DNA of 64,000 nt from Datisca glomerata. Taxonomy: Eukaryota; Streptophyta; Magnoliopsida; Cucurbitales; Datiscaceae. The notes beneath the pieces were generated by a model. It made no database searches. It was given only the letters and a program-made list of their open reading frames with translations, and was not told the DNA's origin. The stretch covers positions 9,544 to 73,543 of the forward strand of contig QANY01005080.1 of NCBI GenBank assembly GCA_003255025.1. The letters are read 5' to 3'. Below are positions 34,165-48,900 of this stretch, one piece after another. Numbering within the stretch: the stretch's first letter is position 1; each line of letters starts with the position of its first letter. The position numbers and the translations under genes are program-made.

Positions 34165-34445
34165 AAACACCGTGACGACGGAGAATAAAATTGTCTTAAC
34201 GACAGGATTGAAAAGGTCATGACTACGAGAACGGAGACGTCGTAACAACAGGAACGAAATTGTCTTGACGGTGGAAACAGAAATATCTTGATGACAGAAA
34301 TGGATAGGTCGTTACTACGGTAACGGAGATCTCATGGCGACAAAAATGGAGTCTTGGCAATGAGAACGAAATTGTCTTGACGACGGAAACAAAATTGTCT
34401 TGACAACAAAAATGGAATTATCTTGACGACAGGAACAGAATGGAA
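34165..34445. repeat. 23-bp minisatellite
   Basis: About 12 degenerate copies of a unit close to CGACGGAAACGAAATTGTCT plus TGA (23 bp), with one copy shortened to 20 bp. Copies differ from one another by several bases. Confidence 0.8.
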
Positions 34446-34499
34446 ACTGAAATGAAAAAAGTTGGAAGCAAAATTACATGGAGAATCACATGATTACAA

Positions 34500-35165
34500 A
34501 GATATTAAAGTCCACTTCATGGAGTGGAAATCAACTTGAAGCTCCCGATCAAAAGTTATGGTAGTTTTCGTTGGTGTTATTCAGAAAAGTAAATATATGA
34601 ACACTTTTCAAATTTAATTTCTAGACTGTATCAATTTAGATAGTATTACATAGAAAATAATATATCATTAGAAATATATGGATGTCTACTTCTTAAAAAA
34701 TTTTACAGAACTTGATTTGGAGCTCTCAAGTAAAAGTTGTGATAATTTTCATAAAGGTTGTTCATGAAAGGAGATTATACATAATTGTCAGCTTCGAAAA
34801 TTAAACTATATTGACTGGAAGCCAACTCCACGACGAATATTATATCAATGGAAAAATACAGAAGTCTACTTATTGGATACCTTTGCAGAATTCAATTTGG
34901 AGCTTTTGATCAAAATTTATAAACTCGATTTAGAGCTTCCGAATAAAAATTATAATAATTTTCATGAAAATTATTCAGGAAAATAGGCTATGCAGAACAG
35001 AAAATTTCAAAAATTATACTGCGTCAATTGGAAGCCAATTACATGGCGAATTATATATCATGGAAGCATATGAAAATCAATTTCTTGAAGAATTTCACGG
35101 AATTCAATCTAAAACTCTCGATCAAAACTTATGGCATAATTACTTGCAGAATGCTTATAACACTA
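34500..35165. repeat. About 182-bp tandem repeat, four degenerate copies
   Basis: Recurring landmarks are GGAGCTCTCGATCAAAAGTT, ATAATTTTCATGAAAGTTAT and GACTGGAAGCCAACT-like strings. The first landmark falls near 34530, 34715, 34897 (with a second partial at 34925) and 35107, giving a period of roughly 180-185 bp. Confidence 0.7.
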
Positions 35166-35240
35166 ATACTTGGTGTCAACTCTCTCTTTTCTTCAACAAC
35201 AATGGAAATTAGGGTGTGAGTTCTTCTTCATAATTAAAGC

Positions 35241-35610
35241 GGTTATTTGTTTGAACCTAAGTCCTCATCTTAAAAGAAAAATAGCAATTCATAAGTCTTA
35301 CTCTCAAAATTAAGACAGGGTCATGGTTCTTTAGAGCGGGCAGTTCGTAAAACCTTCTCTCATAATGTAAACAGGTCCATTGTATTTTATTTGAGCCTAA
35401 GTCCTCATCTCAAAAGAAAATGGGTAGTTCATAAATTTGTCTCTTAGAATGAAAATAGGGGGAGATAGTTCTTTATTTAAACATAAAGTCCTTGGGAAAA
35501 CGGCAATTCATAAATCATTCTCTCAGAATAAACAAAATGAAGACGGGAACCATGGTTCTTTATTTGAACCTAAACGAAAATATCATATGTCATTCTCTTT
35601 AAAGGAAATT
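35241..35610. repeat. About 86-bp tandem repeat
   Basis: Copies begin near 35241, 35327 (shortened), 35385, 35471 and 35558 with GTTCTTTATTTGAACCTAA, followed by GGCAATTCATAAATC and TCTCAGAATGAAGACAGGG. Copies have diverged strongly and include small indels. Confidence 0.75.
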
Positions 35611-35984
35611 AAAGTCTTATCCGCCAGAACGAATTTCACAACTGAAAAGATATTTATTCTCTAACAAAGATCGAAGTCACGAGAGCAGATTCTGTTACAA
35701 AAAAATTGAACTAGAAGTGTTTGATAACAGATTCTGCTACAGAATCAGTTATTCTCAAGAACACTATGAGCCCAAAATTTCCTATGTGTTTGATAACGGA
35801 TTCCATTGAAAGCTTGAAGTTGGTACAGGAATTGATTTTGATCTCCAAAATTTTGCTAAAATCTTTTAAGAAAGAATGAAGTACAACAAAAGGGAGTTCA
35901 ATAGAAAAAAAAATTTCACAAACAAAGCGATTCTCATTGATCGAAGCAGAAATACAAAGGAAAAATACAAAACAAGAAATGGAA

Positions 35985-36310
35985 AAAGGAAAACAAGGAA
36001 ACAGAAGAAACTCTACCAGTTTGTAGGAAGGAAAACAGGAAAAATTCTACCAATGAACGTGGGGCATCAAACTCGAACCCTTGTGATGAAATTATGAAAC
36101 GGTACACTTATTCCTTATTAATTTCAATAAATTATTATGTTATTGTTCTTGTACAATATTTTTTTCATAGATCTTAACTTACAAGAGAAGAAAAAGAAAA
36201 ATGAATGGGAGAAACTCTATCAATGAACTTGTATTGAAGAAAATGAGAAAACTCTACCAATGAGCTTGTAGCAAAGGAAACTGTAGAAACTCTACAATCA
36301 ATAGTCATTC
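35985..36310. repeat. Loose repeat with core GAGAAACTCTACCAATGAAC
   Basis: At least five copies of AAACTCTACCAATGA(A/G)C(T)TGTAG lie at about 36005, 36045, 36205, 36250 and 36285, separated by A- and G-rich linkers. Spacing is irregular, near 40-45 bp where regular. Confidence 0.6.
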
Positions 36311-36825
36311 TCAAAAGAAAATTAGAAGTCATCTTCAAACAAACCAGTCCATGTGAACGAGAAAAGTAACAACGGAAAAAGAGCTATGCAGATAAAGAAT
36401 AGAGAAATTTTTCTAGGTCTTGAAGAAAAGAAAATTACAAAAAGATGCAAAAGAATATGGTTGCATCCACGACAACATTTTCAATAGAAGGGTTGGTAGC
36501 AACATCCTCAATGGTCAAATAGCTTCTTGAACAATTGTTTTTCATGTTTCTAAGAAATACTTGTAAACTGGAACGGGAAGACGTAACAGCAAATGAAGGA
36601 GAATTAATCATCATCGACAATAAGCTGACAAAAAAAATGGCTCGAAAACCGCAAAACATTCGTAAATAGGAACAGAAGAACATAACGGCAGAAAGAAAAT
36701 GAGATACATCGACAGCGAACAGTAAAAAAGTTGTCAAAAAAATACGTCACATGTTTTCGAAAAGCACGTGAGAACAAAAATGGGTAGGCGTAATAATGAT
36801 CATTACACTTCAACGAATAAAAATT

Positions 36826-37245
36826 TGTTGAGTGTAATGGGGGCCAATGAGCAGATAAAATCTCACATGACACGTGACAAGATCTAGACCAAATACTCAA
36901 TCAAAGGGAGAACCATAAGATCAAGGTGGTTATGAAAATGAGACCAATCAGAAGAAAGTACACAGCTTGCCTACGTGACAATCTCTAAATAGGAAGATTT
37001 ATTATTATTTAATTATCATCTCCATGTATAAATAGAGGCATATTTAACAACATAGAGGACACATACCTACACAAAAAATACAAGAGAATATCAAAGGTTT
37101 TCCCGTGATTTTTCTTTCCTTGATGGGTTTTTCACGTAAACTATTGTGTCATTACTCTCTCATTCTCTCTCTTAATAATTATCTTTATTATTTATTCATA
37201 AAGAATTCCCCATCCGAAAAAATCATTTATAAGTGCCACACGGTC
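36826..37245 (+). repeat. Copia-like LTR
   Basis: Starts TGTTGAGTGTAATGGGGGCC and has a TATA box (TATAAATAGA) at 37027. Near 37105-37140 the block CGTGATTTTTCTTTCC then GGGTTTTTCACGTAAA closely matches the equivalent part of the copia LTR at 27206-28050. A primer-site-like TTGGTATCTCAGG follows near 37257, so it may be a 5' LTR. No coding region follows, so it is a solo LTR or belongs to a non-autonomous element. The right end is approximate. Confidence 0.55.
37027..37035 (+). promoter_or_regulatory. TATA box of the copia-like LTR
   Basis: TATAAATAG about 200 bp into the LTR-like sequence. It points rightwards toward the PLP-homeostasis gene about 1.1 kb away. Confidence 0.5.
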
Positions 37246-37539
37246 TCTCTCTGGTTCTTGGTATCTCAGGATTTCTCCATTTCTCTCAACTAATTTCTTC
37301 CATGACTTCCTCAAGAAGCTTGTTTCACCTTCAAAAATTTTGCTCTTCCATTTTCAAGATTTGCGTTCTTTCAATTTTTAACATTTTTCTTCCTTCCATC
37401 TTTTTCTTCCTTGTCCAATTTTTATCTCTTCAATATTCTAAAAAATTTCAATATTTTTTGTTAATGAGATTTCTTATAAGTTTTCTAAAGATTTTTAATA
37501 AGTTTTACTAAAACAAAGTTGATGATGTAGAACTCACTA

Positions 37540-37890
37540 GAAGTATCACGATGTTTTCAAGATGGTTTCAAGAACACTTAAGGATGACTTCAAGTTATCT
37601 TCTAGATGCCTTCAAGATCTATTTTGAATATTAGACTATCAAGATGTCTTCATGCAGTCTTCAAAGTGTCATCAAGATGGCTTTAATGCCATCAAGATGT
37701 TATCAAGATGGTTTCAAGATATCTTTAAAATGCCTTCAAGGTTCCTTTAAGATATATTCAAGACGTCTTTAAATATATTTTGATCTTGAGGATATCTTGA
37801 AAACTTCACGATCTAACATGAAGATTTCATTGTGTGTCTTGAAAATTTCACGAGAACTTCAAGATATCTTCAAAATGACTTGAATTGATG
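37540..37890. repeat. 11-12-bp minisatellite (TCAAGATGTCT)
   Basis: About 25 degenerate copies of TTCAAGATGTC or TCAAGATGGTT in tandem, with units of 11-12 bp. The left part is better preserved than the right. No long frame runs through it. Confidence 0.75.
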
Positions 37891-38127
37891 GTGAGTACGA
37901 AGTTGTATTAGCCAAAATCAATGATCAGATTTATTTTAAGCATCGTACTTTTCTTGATGCCTTATTTTTAGAATTAAGGAATAAAAATATAGATTTCTGA
38001 ACAAACCGAGATTGTAATTACAAAACGCGAGGTTCCCATTCTGTCGCTGAAAGTTAGAGAACAATCAGAAGCTAGAAGAGAGAGACGCGGACAAAGAAGA
38101 GGAAGTCGTGGTGGAGCAGTCAGCTAA

Positions 38128-41182
<3,055 letters not shown>

Positions 41183-42385
41183 AAAGTGTTTGTGTGACCT
41201 GAAGATTAGTGGTTATTCTTGTAATAATTTCATTCAACCTCATATGTCAGAGAATACAAGCTAATGTATATGTGGTTGCTCTTTCTCTGTAACACTACGA
41301 GGAAACTGTACATTCAGAGTAATATGTATATCTGTGAAGCGCTGTGCGTTGCTTCTGTGGATGATTAGGATGATTTCTCCCCAAGAAAAGTATTTTAAAC
41401 AAGACTTTGCAATGTGTTTACAAGTGTTCTCATTTCATTTCTCAATAGATAAAACATCAAACAGGTAGCTCTGTATATTTCTTCTAGAAGATTTTTTAAT
41501 TCTTTCATAGCAACTAGAAAGAAATTCTTTAATCATAAAGAATTCAGTTCATATGTGTAATATTTATTCAGAAGTTTAGTTTTTCACAACTTAATAACGT
41601 ATGATGGAATCATCAAGAAAATAGCATACCCTAAGTTATGTTATGGTTAAATCAAAACAGATGGAACCCCACATTGCTAGGTAAAATAGTACAATTTTTT
41701 CAAGCTTTTCAAGCCTCAAAGGAAAGTGAAGAGAAAACAGACTTGTATATCTTGTTATTAAGCTAGTGATATCTGTCTATTAGGAAATGAAAATAAACGG
41801 CATCAAAAGAAAGTGAAGAGAATAGACTTGTATATCTTGTTACTAAGCTAGTCATACATGGCTACTAGGAAATGAAGATAAACGCCAGATCGGCCGATCA
41901 CGAAAACAAAAAGGTGAGAGAAGATATATTTTTCAAATTTTTGTCTGATTGTTTAAGTCACTGTTTTGACAAATATGACGAGATCTAAATTTCTTGTTTT
42001 AAGATAAGTGTCAAGTTTTATACCATAATATTTTTTTATCAGATCAATTTATATACTAAATTTTATTTAATCAAGTGATGATTGATTAATCGATAAATTA
42101 AATAAGTGATGAAATATAAATAATCAATAATAAATGATTAACAATCTGTGATCAGAACTTAACGTCAATCTAGGATTATTCTTTACCGAACATCGCTCTA
42201 ATAAGTAACAAATTGTTTAGGTAGCATTCCTCTAGCAAATTACGGAGGTAGGCAGGCCTGACGATACCCTCCACAACTTACAAGCATGGCCTAATATGCA
42301 TCATAATCATGTTGCTCTTCCAATTTGCATTTTCTGCAAACTAGCTCAGTTTCCGTTTGCCAAGCCATGTCTTCGAGCATGAATT
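41183..42385. other. Intergenic between PLP-homeostasis and PPR genes
   Basis: Contains the 3' untranslated region of the upstream gene, an 87-bp tandem duplication (41714-41800 and 41801-41885, about 85-90 percent alike by eye) and an AT-rich stretch. The PPR promoter should lie at the right; no clear TATA box is visible. Confidence 0.5.
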
Positions 42386-44695
42386 ATGAGCAAAGCAAGG
42401 CCTTTAATCAGTTCTCTGAGACCATCCCAACCACAACCATCTCCTCAGCCGCCGACCGATACCACCATTACTACTACTATAACCAAGTCATTCAATGCTA
42501 CCATCAACCGCCTCTCATCTCAAGGTGCTCATCATCAGGTTCTTCTCGCTTACTCTTCTATGCTCAATACCAACACTCCTCCAGATGCTCATACCTTCCC
42601 TAGTCTGCTCAAAGCCTGCACCTTTGAAAACCTCTTTTCTCACGGTCTTTCATTTCATCAATCTGCCATAGTTAATGGGTATTCCTCTGACGCCTACGTT
42701 GGGTCTTCTCTCATCAATTTCTACATGAAATTTGGCCGGATCAGTACCGCTCGTAAGATGTTTGATGAAATGCCTGAGAGAAATGTTGTTCCCTGGACTG
42801 CCATTATCGGATGTTATTCACGTGAAGGTGATATCAATGCTGCATTTTCTATGTATAATGAAATGCGTGGCCAAGGAATTCAACCCACTTCCGTTACCTT
42901 GTTAAGCTTGCTTCCTGGAGTTTCAGAGCTTACCCTTGTGCAGTGTTTGCACTCTAGCGTGATTTTATATGGTTTTGATTCCGATGTCACTTTATCAAAC
43001 TCTATAATGAATACTTATGGTAAATGTGGAAGAATAGAGGATGCTAGAGACTTGTTTGAGGTGATGAATAAGAGGGACATAGTTTCGTGGAACTCCTTGA
43101 TATCGGGCTATTCCCAAAATGGGGATATTAAGGAAATATTGCAGCTTTTACGTAGAATGAAGAATGAAGGAACCGAACCTGACAAACAAACGTTTGCCTC
43201 AGCTGTGTCTGCGTCTGCTATGAAGAGCGATTCCAAATTGGGAAAGTTGGTTCACTGTCTGATTCTGAAAGCTGGATTGGAAGTTGATCACCAAGTTGAG
43301 ACATCACTTATTGTTCTGTACTTAAGATGTGGGAACACCGATGTGGCGTTTACAATATTCGAAAGAACAATAGAAAAGGATGTAGTTTTGTGGACGGCAA
43401 TGATGTCAGGACTTTTGCAGAATGACTGTGCTGATAAGGCACTGAAGGTTTTCGATGAGATGGTAAGATCAAGAGTGAAGCCAAGCACTGCTACCATTGG
43501 CAGTGCTCTTGCAGCTTGTGCACAATTAGGCTCTTATGATATTGGAAGTTCCATTCATGGTTTTATATTAAGGCAAGGAATAAAACTAGACATCCCTGCT
43601 CAAAACTCTCTTCTTACCATGTATGCGAAGTGTGGCCATTTAGTGCAAGGTTTTTTGGTTTTTGACAGTATGGCCACGAGGGATTTGGTTTCTTGGAATG
43701 CTATTGTTTCAGGATACGCGAAAAATGGGTTTTTAAGATATGCCTTGTTGTTCTTTAACGAAATGAGAGTTAATCTTCAAAGACCGGATTCAATAACAGT
43801 CATTTCTCTTCTTCAAGCTTGTGCTTCCACTGGCGTGCTCCATCAGGGGAAATGGGTTCATAACTTTGTAATAAGAAGTTGCCTAAGACCTTGCATTATG
43901 GTGGATACTGCTCTAGTTGACATGTACTCTAAGTGTGGAGACTTAAACACTGCGCAAAAGTGTTTTGACCGGATGTCACAACGGGACGTTGTCTCCTGGA
44001 GCACGATTATTGCTGGATATGGTTGCCATGGGAAAGGAGTGAGCTCTCTGAGGATATTTTCTGAATTTCTCGATTCCGGGATTAGACCAAACGATGTAAT
44101 TTTTCTCTCGATTCTCTCTGCTTGTAGTCATAGTGGACTTATAGACGATGGTTTGAGTATATACCAAACAATGACCGAACAATTCGGTATTTCTCCAAAC
44201 CTTGAACACCGTGCTTGCATCGTTGATCTCCTAAGTCGAGCTGGAAAGGTAGAGGAGGCGTATAACTTCTATAAGAGGATGTTTAAAGAGGCAGCAGTTG
44301 ATGTTTTAGGCATACTCCTTGATGCTTGTAGAAGTAGTGGTAATGTAGAAGTTGGTGAGGTTATTGCCAAAGATTTGCTCACGTTGAGGCCTGTAGATGC
44401 GGGGAACTATGTACAATTGGCACACACATATGCTTCAATGAGAAGATGGGATGGTGTTGGAGAGGCATGGAGTCAAATGAGGTCTCTGGGTCTGAAAAAG
44501 CTTCCAGGTTGGAGTTCTATTGAATTGCATGGAACCCTTGTAACTTTTTTTTCAGATCACAATTCACATCCTCAAGTTGAAAATATAATGTCAATATTAG
44601 GATCCATAAATAGTGTCATTAGGAAATCAGTAATTGATGATGAAACTAGCCAGAGCCAGATGGATGATCATTCGAGGCTGGGTTTACTTGCTTGA
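42386..44695 (+). CDS. PLS-class pentatricopeptide repeat protein with E/E+ domain (At4g04370 type)
   Basis: A single intronless frame of 769 codons. The start is fixed by an in-frame TGA two codons before the ATG. After a Ser/Pro/Thr-rich N-terminus of about 35 residues come P, L and S repeats of 31-36 residues, seen as repeating D-x-x-x-x-N-S-L-I-x-x-Y-x-K-C-G and M-x-x-R-D-V-V-S-W-x-x-x-I-x-G-Y blocks. The C-terminus has an E domain (LEHRACIVDLLSRAGKVEEA) and E+ end (KKLPGWSSIELHG). There is no DYW domain. PPR proteins bind single-stranded RNA in chloroplasts or mitochondria; E/E+ members usually act in C-to-U editing and need a DYW deaminase partner in trans. I remember Arabidopsis At4g04370 as the close match in order and sequence. 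The RNA target cannot be read off safely here. Confidence 0.93.
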   Translation: MSKARPLISSLRPSQPQPSPQPPTDTTITTTITKSFNATINRLSSQGAHHQVLLAYSSMLNTNTPPDAHTFPSLLKACTFENLFSHGLSFHQSAIVNGYSSDAYVGSSLINFYMKFGRISTARKMFDEMPERNVVPWTAIIGCYSREGDINAAFSMYNEMRGQGIQPTSVTLLSLLPGVSELTLVQCLHSSVILYGFDSDVTLSNSIMNTYGKCGRIEDARDLFEVMNKRDIVSWNSLISGYSQNGDIKEILQLLRRMKNEGTEPDKQTFASAVSASAMKSDSKLGKLVHCLILKAGLEVDHQVETSLIVLYLRCGNTDVAFTIFERTIEKDVVLWTAMMSGLLQNDCADKALKVFDEMVRSRVKPSTATIGSALAACAQLGSYDIGSSIHGFILRQGIKLDIPAQNSLLTMYAKCGHLVQGFLVFDSMATRDLVSWNAIVSGYAKNGFLRYALLFFNEMRVNLQRPDSITVISLLQACASTGVLHQGKWVHNFVIRSCLRPCIMVDTALVDMYSKCGDLNTAQKCFDRMSQRDVVSWSTIIAGYGCHGKGVSSLRIFSEFLDSGIRPNDVIFLSILSACSHSGLIDDGLSIYQTMTEQFGISPNLEHRACIVDLLSRAGKVEEAYNFYKRMFKEAAVDVLGILLDACRSSGNVEVGEVIAKDLLTLRPVDAGNYVQLAHTYASMRRWDGVGEAWSQMRSLGLKKLPGWSSIELHGTLVTFFSDHNSHPQVENIMSILGSINSVIRKSVIDDETSQSQMDDHSRLGLLA

Positions 44696-45983
44696 TAATG
44701 TTTCATTTTCAATTGTGAAAAATATGATTTTTCGATAATTTTGTTACATTATAATTGTATGAGAAAGAAGAGTACTGACATGAACCCATTTACTAGAGGA
44801 ATGGGTGCATGCTCTTTAACCACTGGGTCGACATGATGTTTCGATTTTGATTTACTAGAAAATGAGAAAATATATGAAAAGAAGAAAGTTCTCAGGTGAT
44901 ATATGGAGGAAACTACAAGCGAGTTTGTTCTTAGAATAATTTTCTCATTGTGATGTTTATTCAGTAGTCATTGAAGGAGCTTTACTGTAGAAAATCGAAG
45001 GAGGACATTCAGAGCTAGACAAGCAAACATAATTGTATTAATCTGATCCAGTAACGCTCGTAAACTTTCAAATGAGTAATATTACCATCTAGACTCTTTT
45101 TTTGTCAAAGTTCTAGACTTTCAAAATATGTAAAATTTTCCATATGCTTCTTACTTCCATTAATCTTTATAAACATTAAAATTTGTCATCTGTTTCTTAC
45201 TTCCATTAATCTTTATAAACAATAATAAAATAGTCTAAATCAATAATTATGCTCCACAACAAACGGAGCAATTTTTGGCATTGAAAACTTGACGGAAGTA
45301 GAATTTTGTTTATTTTGAAAATTCCCTTACTCATTTAAAAGTCGTATGATTGTAAATTATCAAATAGTCCAAAGTTTAAGAATGACTTTGGATTTACCCA
45401 TTAATTTAAATGCCACTTCCGAAATAGAACACAGCTCTGTTCTATATAATTAATAATTAGTTTTGAGCTCAATCCCCAGTAATAGCAACAACTTGTCACT
45501 TCTCAAAAATAGTTTCTCCTTCAATTATAAGATTCAGTTCACCTTAGGTCACATTACAATCTCAGATTATAACATAATTAGTGTGAATCAGATTACAAAA
45601 ACAAAATTTCATATTATTGACATCAACATAACTGAAAAATGTTCTTTGTATTTAAACTAGTCAATTAATTGCCAAACAGGCAGTTTAACTCACTAATCAC
45701 ACTACATCTAGCTATTCTTACTCCTCGAATCAATTTGACGAATGCGTAATGATCTTGGAGCCGGTCACATACAGAATAAGGCTAAGGAACTGGGCTAAAA
45801 CCCCATGAAATGGTAAATCCGAGATATAACTTATCAGGCAACAACCATGCTTCTTCTGATCCTCAGTATAAAAATCTGTTCTGATGGTAATTTATGTTAG
45901 CTTTGATACTATGTCAAAGGAGTTCGCTTGTTGCCCATCAATTGTTGGTTACATTGGCGCATGAACAAGAAGAGAACAACACT
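44696..45983. other. Intergenic between PPR and GT14 genes, tail to tail
   Basis: Holds both 3' untranslated regions. AT-rich, with a roughly 50-bp tandem copy around TTACTTCCATTAATCTTTAT (45125-45225). The open frame at 45463-45660 has no recognisable domain. Confidence 0.5.
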
Positions 45984-48900
45984 TCAGGGAGGTGAATCCA
46001 GTAGAGCCGAGGCATCAAAGTGGCCGACTACTCCTTCACTCAACAGACGCATGGCAGCTCCCTTAGAAAATTTCCTTGCGAATAAGAAACAAGGAACAAG
46101 TGTACAATTATTTCGACACCATTCTGTCCTGAACTCAGTCGCGTAGTATACATGGCTAATTGCCTGTTGGATTAATGCAAAACAGAACAAAACTGTCAAA
46201 AGACTATAATTAAAAAGAGAAAATTCCTCCAATCTCCCCTTTAGTTTGCGTAAAATGACATACACCCCTTCTAGTTTGAAAAATAACACTCAGGTCCACT
46301 TATTTAATAAAGCGTTTGTTTCTTTATGGAAAGATATACAGACCCGACCCCACTAATGTTTTAACTCAAAGCATAAAACCAGACCCAACTCGCATCGTTT
46401 AAAATAAAATGGTTTAGGGGAGAAGAATGTTTCGGGGTTATAACACCTACAATTTAAGAAAAAAGAAAAAAAGACAATTTTAGTATTAAAACTTATTTTA
46501 ACGGTCATTAGTGTGAGAAAAATGTTATGGGTTTTTTTGCCCATGAAAACTTAAATCAGTGGAGGCTTGTGTCATATTTTAAATTAAATGGAGTGTACGT
46601 GTTATTTAAGCAGATTAGAAGAGATGTTGAAAGAATTTTTCCTAGAACGTAGTACTAGCTTAATATCACATAAAATTGAAGAAATCGGCATTTTGTATCC
46701 ATAAATAGAGAAAAGAAATGAAGATTGGAAATCAAATGATAACACGACCTTTATTTCCTTGATTTGTTGAGGGCTGGCATTAGCATAGCTGAAAGTCATT
46801 GGATGCCACCCTTTATTCTCCATTTTTGTTGCAGACTCATTCCATAGGGTGTAAGTCAATGTTCGTCGTTCAAGTTCACCTTCAATGTTGGTCAACTAAG
46901 AAGAAATACATATAAACGCAAGGATTATAAACAAAAAATTTAGGATCTTAGAAAGATTCCTGCCACCAACCAAACCAATACGACGGAATAGAAAAATGCT
47001 AATTATGTTTTGTGGATTAGAAGAGAAGAGGATACTAGAAAAGAATGTTGAGAGAAACATCATACTAAAAAAAAGTATATAACAGAAATGAAAAGAAAAG
47101 AACTTACAGAAAGCAAAGTTGGAACGTAATGTTCATCCGGGATACAGTTGTGCTGCTTCTGAAGCTTCTGCATTTCATTACTGAATTAATATCATTAAAC
47201 TGTAAATCTCTTTCATCAGATATGCAGCTCCTACGCTCTGAGAATATGTAAAACCCCAAAAGGAGCAGAATTTCATACAAATTATAGACTGAACAAATTA
47301 GAGAGAGATTTGTTAATCCCCTACTTTTCTTCCTCGATCTGACCCAGTTTCAGAAAGATAGTTCTGAATCACGACCCTAATTGCAGAAGACGAGTGAGAT
47401 GAACCGCAACCACTAATTTCTGAATCACAAACCCTAATTTCTAAATCACAACTCCTTCCATTTGTTCACCCAATCCATAAGAAGGAGGGTGATAGAGAAA
47501 GGGAGAGAGCGGGAGAGAGATAGAGAAAGAGGGAAGGGGCATGATAGAGAGAAAAAAGAGAGCTTGTCAAGTAAGAGTGTTTGTTTTGTAAAAGGCAAGA
47601 AAGTTCTATGCCTTGAAAGTTCTATATTTTTCTTCCTCCTTGGTTTTAACTCTCTGTCTGTTGTTGCTTGTCAAGTAAGAGTGTTTGTTTTGTAAAAATT
47701 TATCTGGCTTTTGACTAAGAAAATTTAATCAAGATTTTTATATCATCGAGGTTCTCGTAGGAGTGTTAGTGGGAATAGGCTTCGGCAATTGACGGGCTTT
47801 GGAGGATGCTCCATTTGGTTATAATATTTGTTCAGTTTATATTATACAACAAACATGCATTAAATTTTGGTGAAGTTACTAATTGGATATTTTCTTTTCT
47901 TTCCTTTCTTGCGTTGTTGTAGGCAGCTGAAGAATCAATATGCTGAAAGTTTTTGCTTTGGTTAAATAATACATGTTTAGTGGCTAGGCCTTGGCTGGCA
48001 CGGTGTAGGGGCTAGCATGAATTTTGATAATATATTAATAAAGAAAAATTCTTGAACCCTAAAAGTTTAGCATCCTCCCTCCCCCACTGAAAATGTTCTT
48101 GATCAGGACGTTGGATTTAGAACTAACAAAGCAAGTTTCTATAATTATCATTAGAAACTACATGTTGCATGCCAATTCTAGAACAGAAACAGAAACGACT
48201 TAAATTAAACATCATATAATTTACAAAAATTAACAAAATAAATTCATCATTCCTCCAAATAGATCAGGGATGAAATTTCACTTACATCATTCATCTTTCC
48301 CTTTCTGGTGTCCACAGGTGGACGTCGCTGCGAGTGAGAAGCAGCAAGGTAAGTTTACCAATGACACTACCAAAACTGTTAAATCTTAGTTTAACAGAGA
48401 TAATAAAATAAAAACGTCAGCCGTATGTCAGCACACTGCCACAATCAGAGATAATAACGATTGTCGTCGTGGTATCTTATATGATTTACATGAATGAATT
48501 TCGCACAAGAACGCCGATAATTATACTGGTTCACAACCAAAACTAGAGACATTTTCTGCATTACATACCTTGCAATATTTCCTAAAGACAGGAAAGACAA
48601 CCTCATCATCTACAATGACTTCTGCATGGCTTCGTACTAAAGTAATCCACTGAAATAACCAAAACAAAAAAATCTTAGCACCACTATGACTAGCCAAGAA
48701 AGTCATAAAGCATTAATGGGAATAGCAATATGACGACAAAGATGCTGCCAATGATATCTGAACAAGTCATGCTATTTGAACAGACTGGTTAATCTCTTGT
48801 CATAGACTGGTTATTCAAAATTTTCAGCGGGTAACCAACAGGTCCTCACACCAAATAAGAACAATTTGCTCATATAAGTCTAGAAACAGCACAGTAGTTA

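Noticed and set aside
36435..36900. Two overlapping minus-strand frames of about 100 codons rich in Phe, Ser and Cys
   Set aside because: No domain, no splice partners, and the sequence is part of the repeat-rich tract.
37540..37890. CRISPR-like array
   Set aside because: Units are 11-12 bp, contiguous, with no spacers, in a plant nuclear sequence. It is a minisatellite.
42325..42603. 92-codon frame overlapping the PPR start
   Set aside because: It lies in another frame of the PPR gene and stops after 90 codons. The PPR frame is long and matches the family.
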